Source: Portibacter lacus (GTDB lineage: Bacteria > Bacteroidota > Bacteroidia > Chitinophagales > Saprospiraceae). From it: a stretch of DNA of 64,000 nucleotides. Shown here piece after piece: positions 63,269-64,000 of the stretch (the stretch's first letter is position 1; each line of letters begins with the position of its first letter). Made by a program: the position numbers and the translations under genes. Location: contig NZ_JAJNKA010000001.1 in assembly GCF_021533215.1 (NCBI RefSeq), positions 496,001-560,000 of the forward strand. The letters are read 5' to 3'. Below the pieces are notes generated by a model. It was given only the letters and a program-made list of their open reading frames with translations. It was not told the DNA's origin and made no database searches.

Positions 63269-64000
63269 ATGAAGAAAGCGAATTTTACATTTCGGTTCTT
63301 TGAACAGTGTTTATCAACTATTCTCGTAGTAGTTGCTATAATTTTTAGCCCGGCACTTGCAAATGCATGTGAGTTGTCTTGTGGAGGGAAACAACAAGTT
63401 TCATTGGACGAAAACTGCGAAGCAGATATTACTGCTCAAATGATTTTAAGTGATGATGGTGCCTCTTGCCCTGATGGTGTCTTTACCGTAATAGCAAAGT
63501 TAACCATGAATGGTGCACCTATTGCTCAAGGGCCAACTGCATTATTAGATGGTACTTACATTAATCAAGATATTATCATTGAAATAGAAGCTGATGATAA
63601 TGGTAGCATTAATAGATGTTGGGGTGTTATTGTATTAGAAGATAAACTTGCACCTACTATAGAATGTGATGATATTACCGTATCATGTTCAGCTGATAAT
63701 GCACCAGCTCCTACATTTGAAAATATTGAATGTGGAACTGCACCAATTATTAATTTGATCAGTCAATCACCTGATAGAAATCTTTGTACAGATGATTTCT
63801 TAAAGGAATACGATCAAACTTTTACTGCTACTGATGCACAAGGTAATACTTCTGAAAACCCTTGTACTAGAACCGTAACAATACAAAGAATAGATACAGA
63901 TGCTATCATATTTCCAGCAAATTTAAGAGTATCTACCGCTAATGCCTTAGCATGTGATGGTGATTACCCAAGATTAGAGCCAGGCAGTATTATCCCAGAT
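63269..64000 (+). CDS. Paralogue of the dockerin surface protein, N-terminal part (partial)
   Basis: Open for 244 codons to the right edge of the window, so the C-terminus is unknown. It begins MKKANFTFRFFEQCLSTILV with a signal peptide ending FSPALANA. The mature part has CELSCGGKQQVSLDENCEAD, then CWGVIVLEDKLAPTIEC, ITVSCSADNAPAP and ATDAQGNTSENPC, aligning module by module with the first 190 residues of the 58161 gene product (CWGVFALEDKAPPAIVC and TIDC). The start segment MxKANFTF is shared with that gene. It is expected to continue with HYR-like modules and probably a T9SS tail. Confidence 0.82.
   Translation, partial: MKKANFTFRFFEQCLSTILVVVAIIFSPALANACELSCGGKQQVSLDENCEADITAQMILSDDGASCPDGVFTVIAKLTMNGAPIAQGPTALLDGTYINQDIIIEIEADDNGSINRCWGVIVLEDKLAPTIECDDITVSCSADNAPAPTFENIECGTAPIINLISQSPDRNLCTDDFLKEYDQTFTATDAQGNTSENPCTRTVTIQRIDTDAIIFPANLRVSTANALACDGDYPRLEPGSIIPD

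Overview
The window is AT-rich chromosomal DNA from a member of the Bacteroidota, most plausibly a marine Saprospiria/Lewinella-like bacterium. The signs are: proteins ending in type IX secretion (T9SS) sorting domains of types A and B, a SprB-repeat protein followed by a PorP/SprF partner, long HYR-like and dockerin surface proteins, Bacteroidota-type promoter elements (TAnnTTTG) in front of several genes, and few Shine-Dalgarno sequences. No rRNA, tRNA, integrase, insertion sequence or CRISPR array was seen.

Layout. 1-12.6 kb is mixed housekeeping: the start of aat with clpS (N-degron pathway) and a peroxiredoxin on the minus strand; an EamA transporter / O-methyltransferase / Gfo-Idh-MocA cluster; a T9SS cargo protein; a GNAT and an SRPBCC gene that overlap; Dps; a GH5 glycosidase; rsgA; a DUF3124 lipoprotein; MarC. 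12.8-25.2 kb is an accessory stretch for polysaccharide handling: a BNR + GH105 fusion, a large secreted esterase/peptidase, a sulfatase - FAD oxidoreductase - FMN-binding-like operon, a fragment resembling the C-terminus of GH15 glucoamylases, and a subtilase pseudogene with two in-frame TAA codons. 25.5-36.2 kb is core metabolism: yceD-rpmF, ridA-like, trpS, an FAH-family enzyme, metK, gcvP, hldD, a phosphopantetheinyl transferase and dcd. 36.2-39.8 kb (minus) is a tight PASTA - rhodanese - MBOAT - AlgJ/AlgX-like set, probably for O-acylation of an envelope polymer. 39.9-50.6 kb holds a MATE pump, an M12B-type metalloprotease with P-domain and T9SS signal, a large outer-membrane protein, and an animal-haem-peroxidase homologue that lacks the expected proximal histidine.

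50.6-52 kb is a noncoding tandem array of five full units and one partial unit (about 215 or 236 bp each) that ends exactly in the stop codon of an LpxL-type acyltransferase. An orphan LuxR-type regulator with Glu at the phosphoacceptor site follows.

53.8-64 kb is the most interesting part: a T9SS-type-B protein with three cohesin-like domains and SprB repeats, its SprF partner, a 1489-residue T9SS-type-A protein with a type I dockerin followed by another cohesin-like domain, and the start of a paralogue of that protein. Together they suggest a cohesin/dockerin-based surface assembly exported by T9SS. This is inference from domain signatures read by eye.

No homology searches were possible. 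Family names rest on motifs recognised in the translated sequence.
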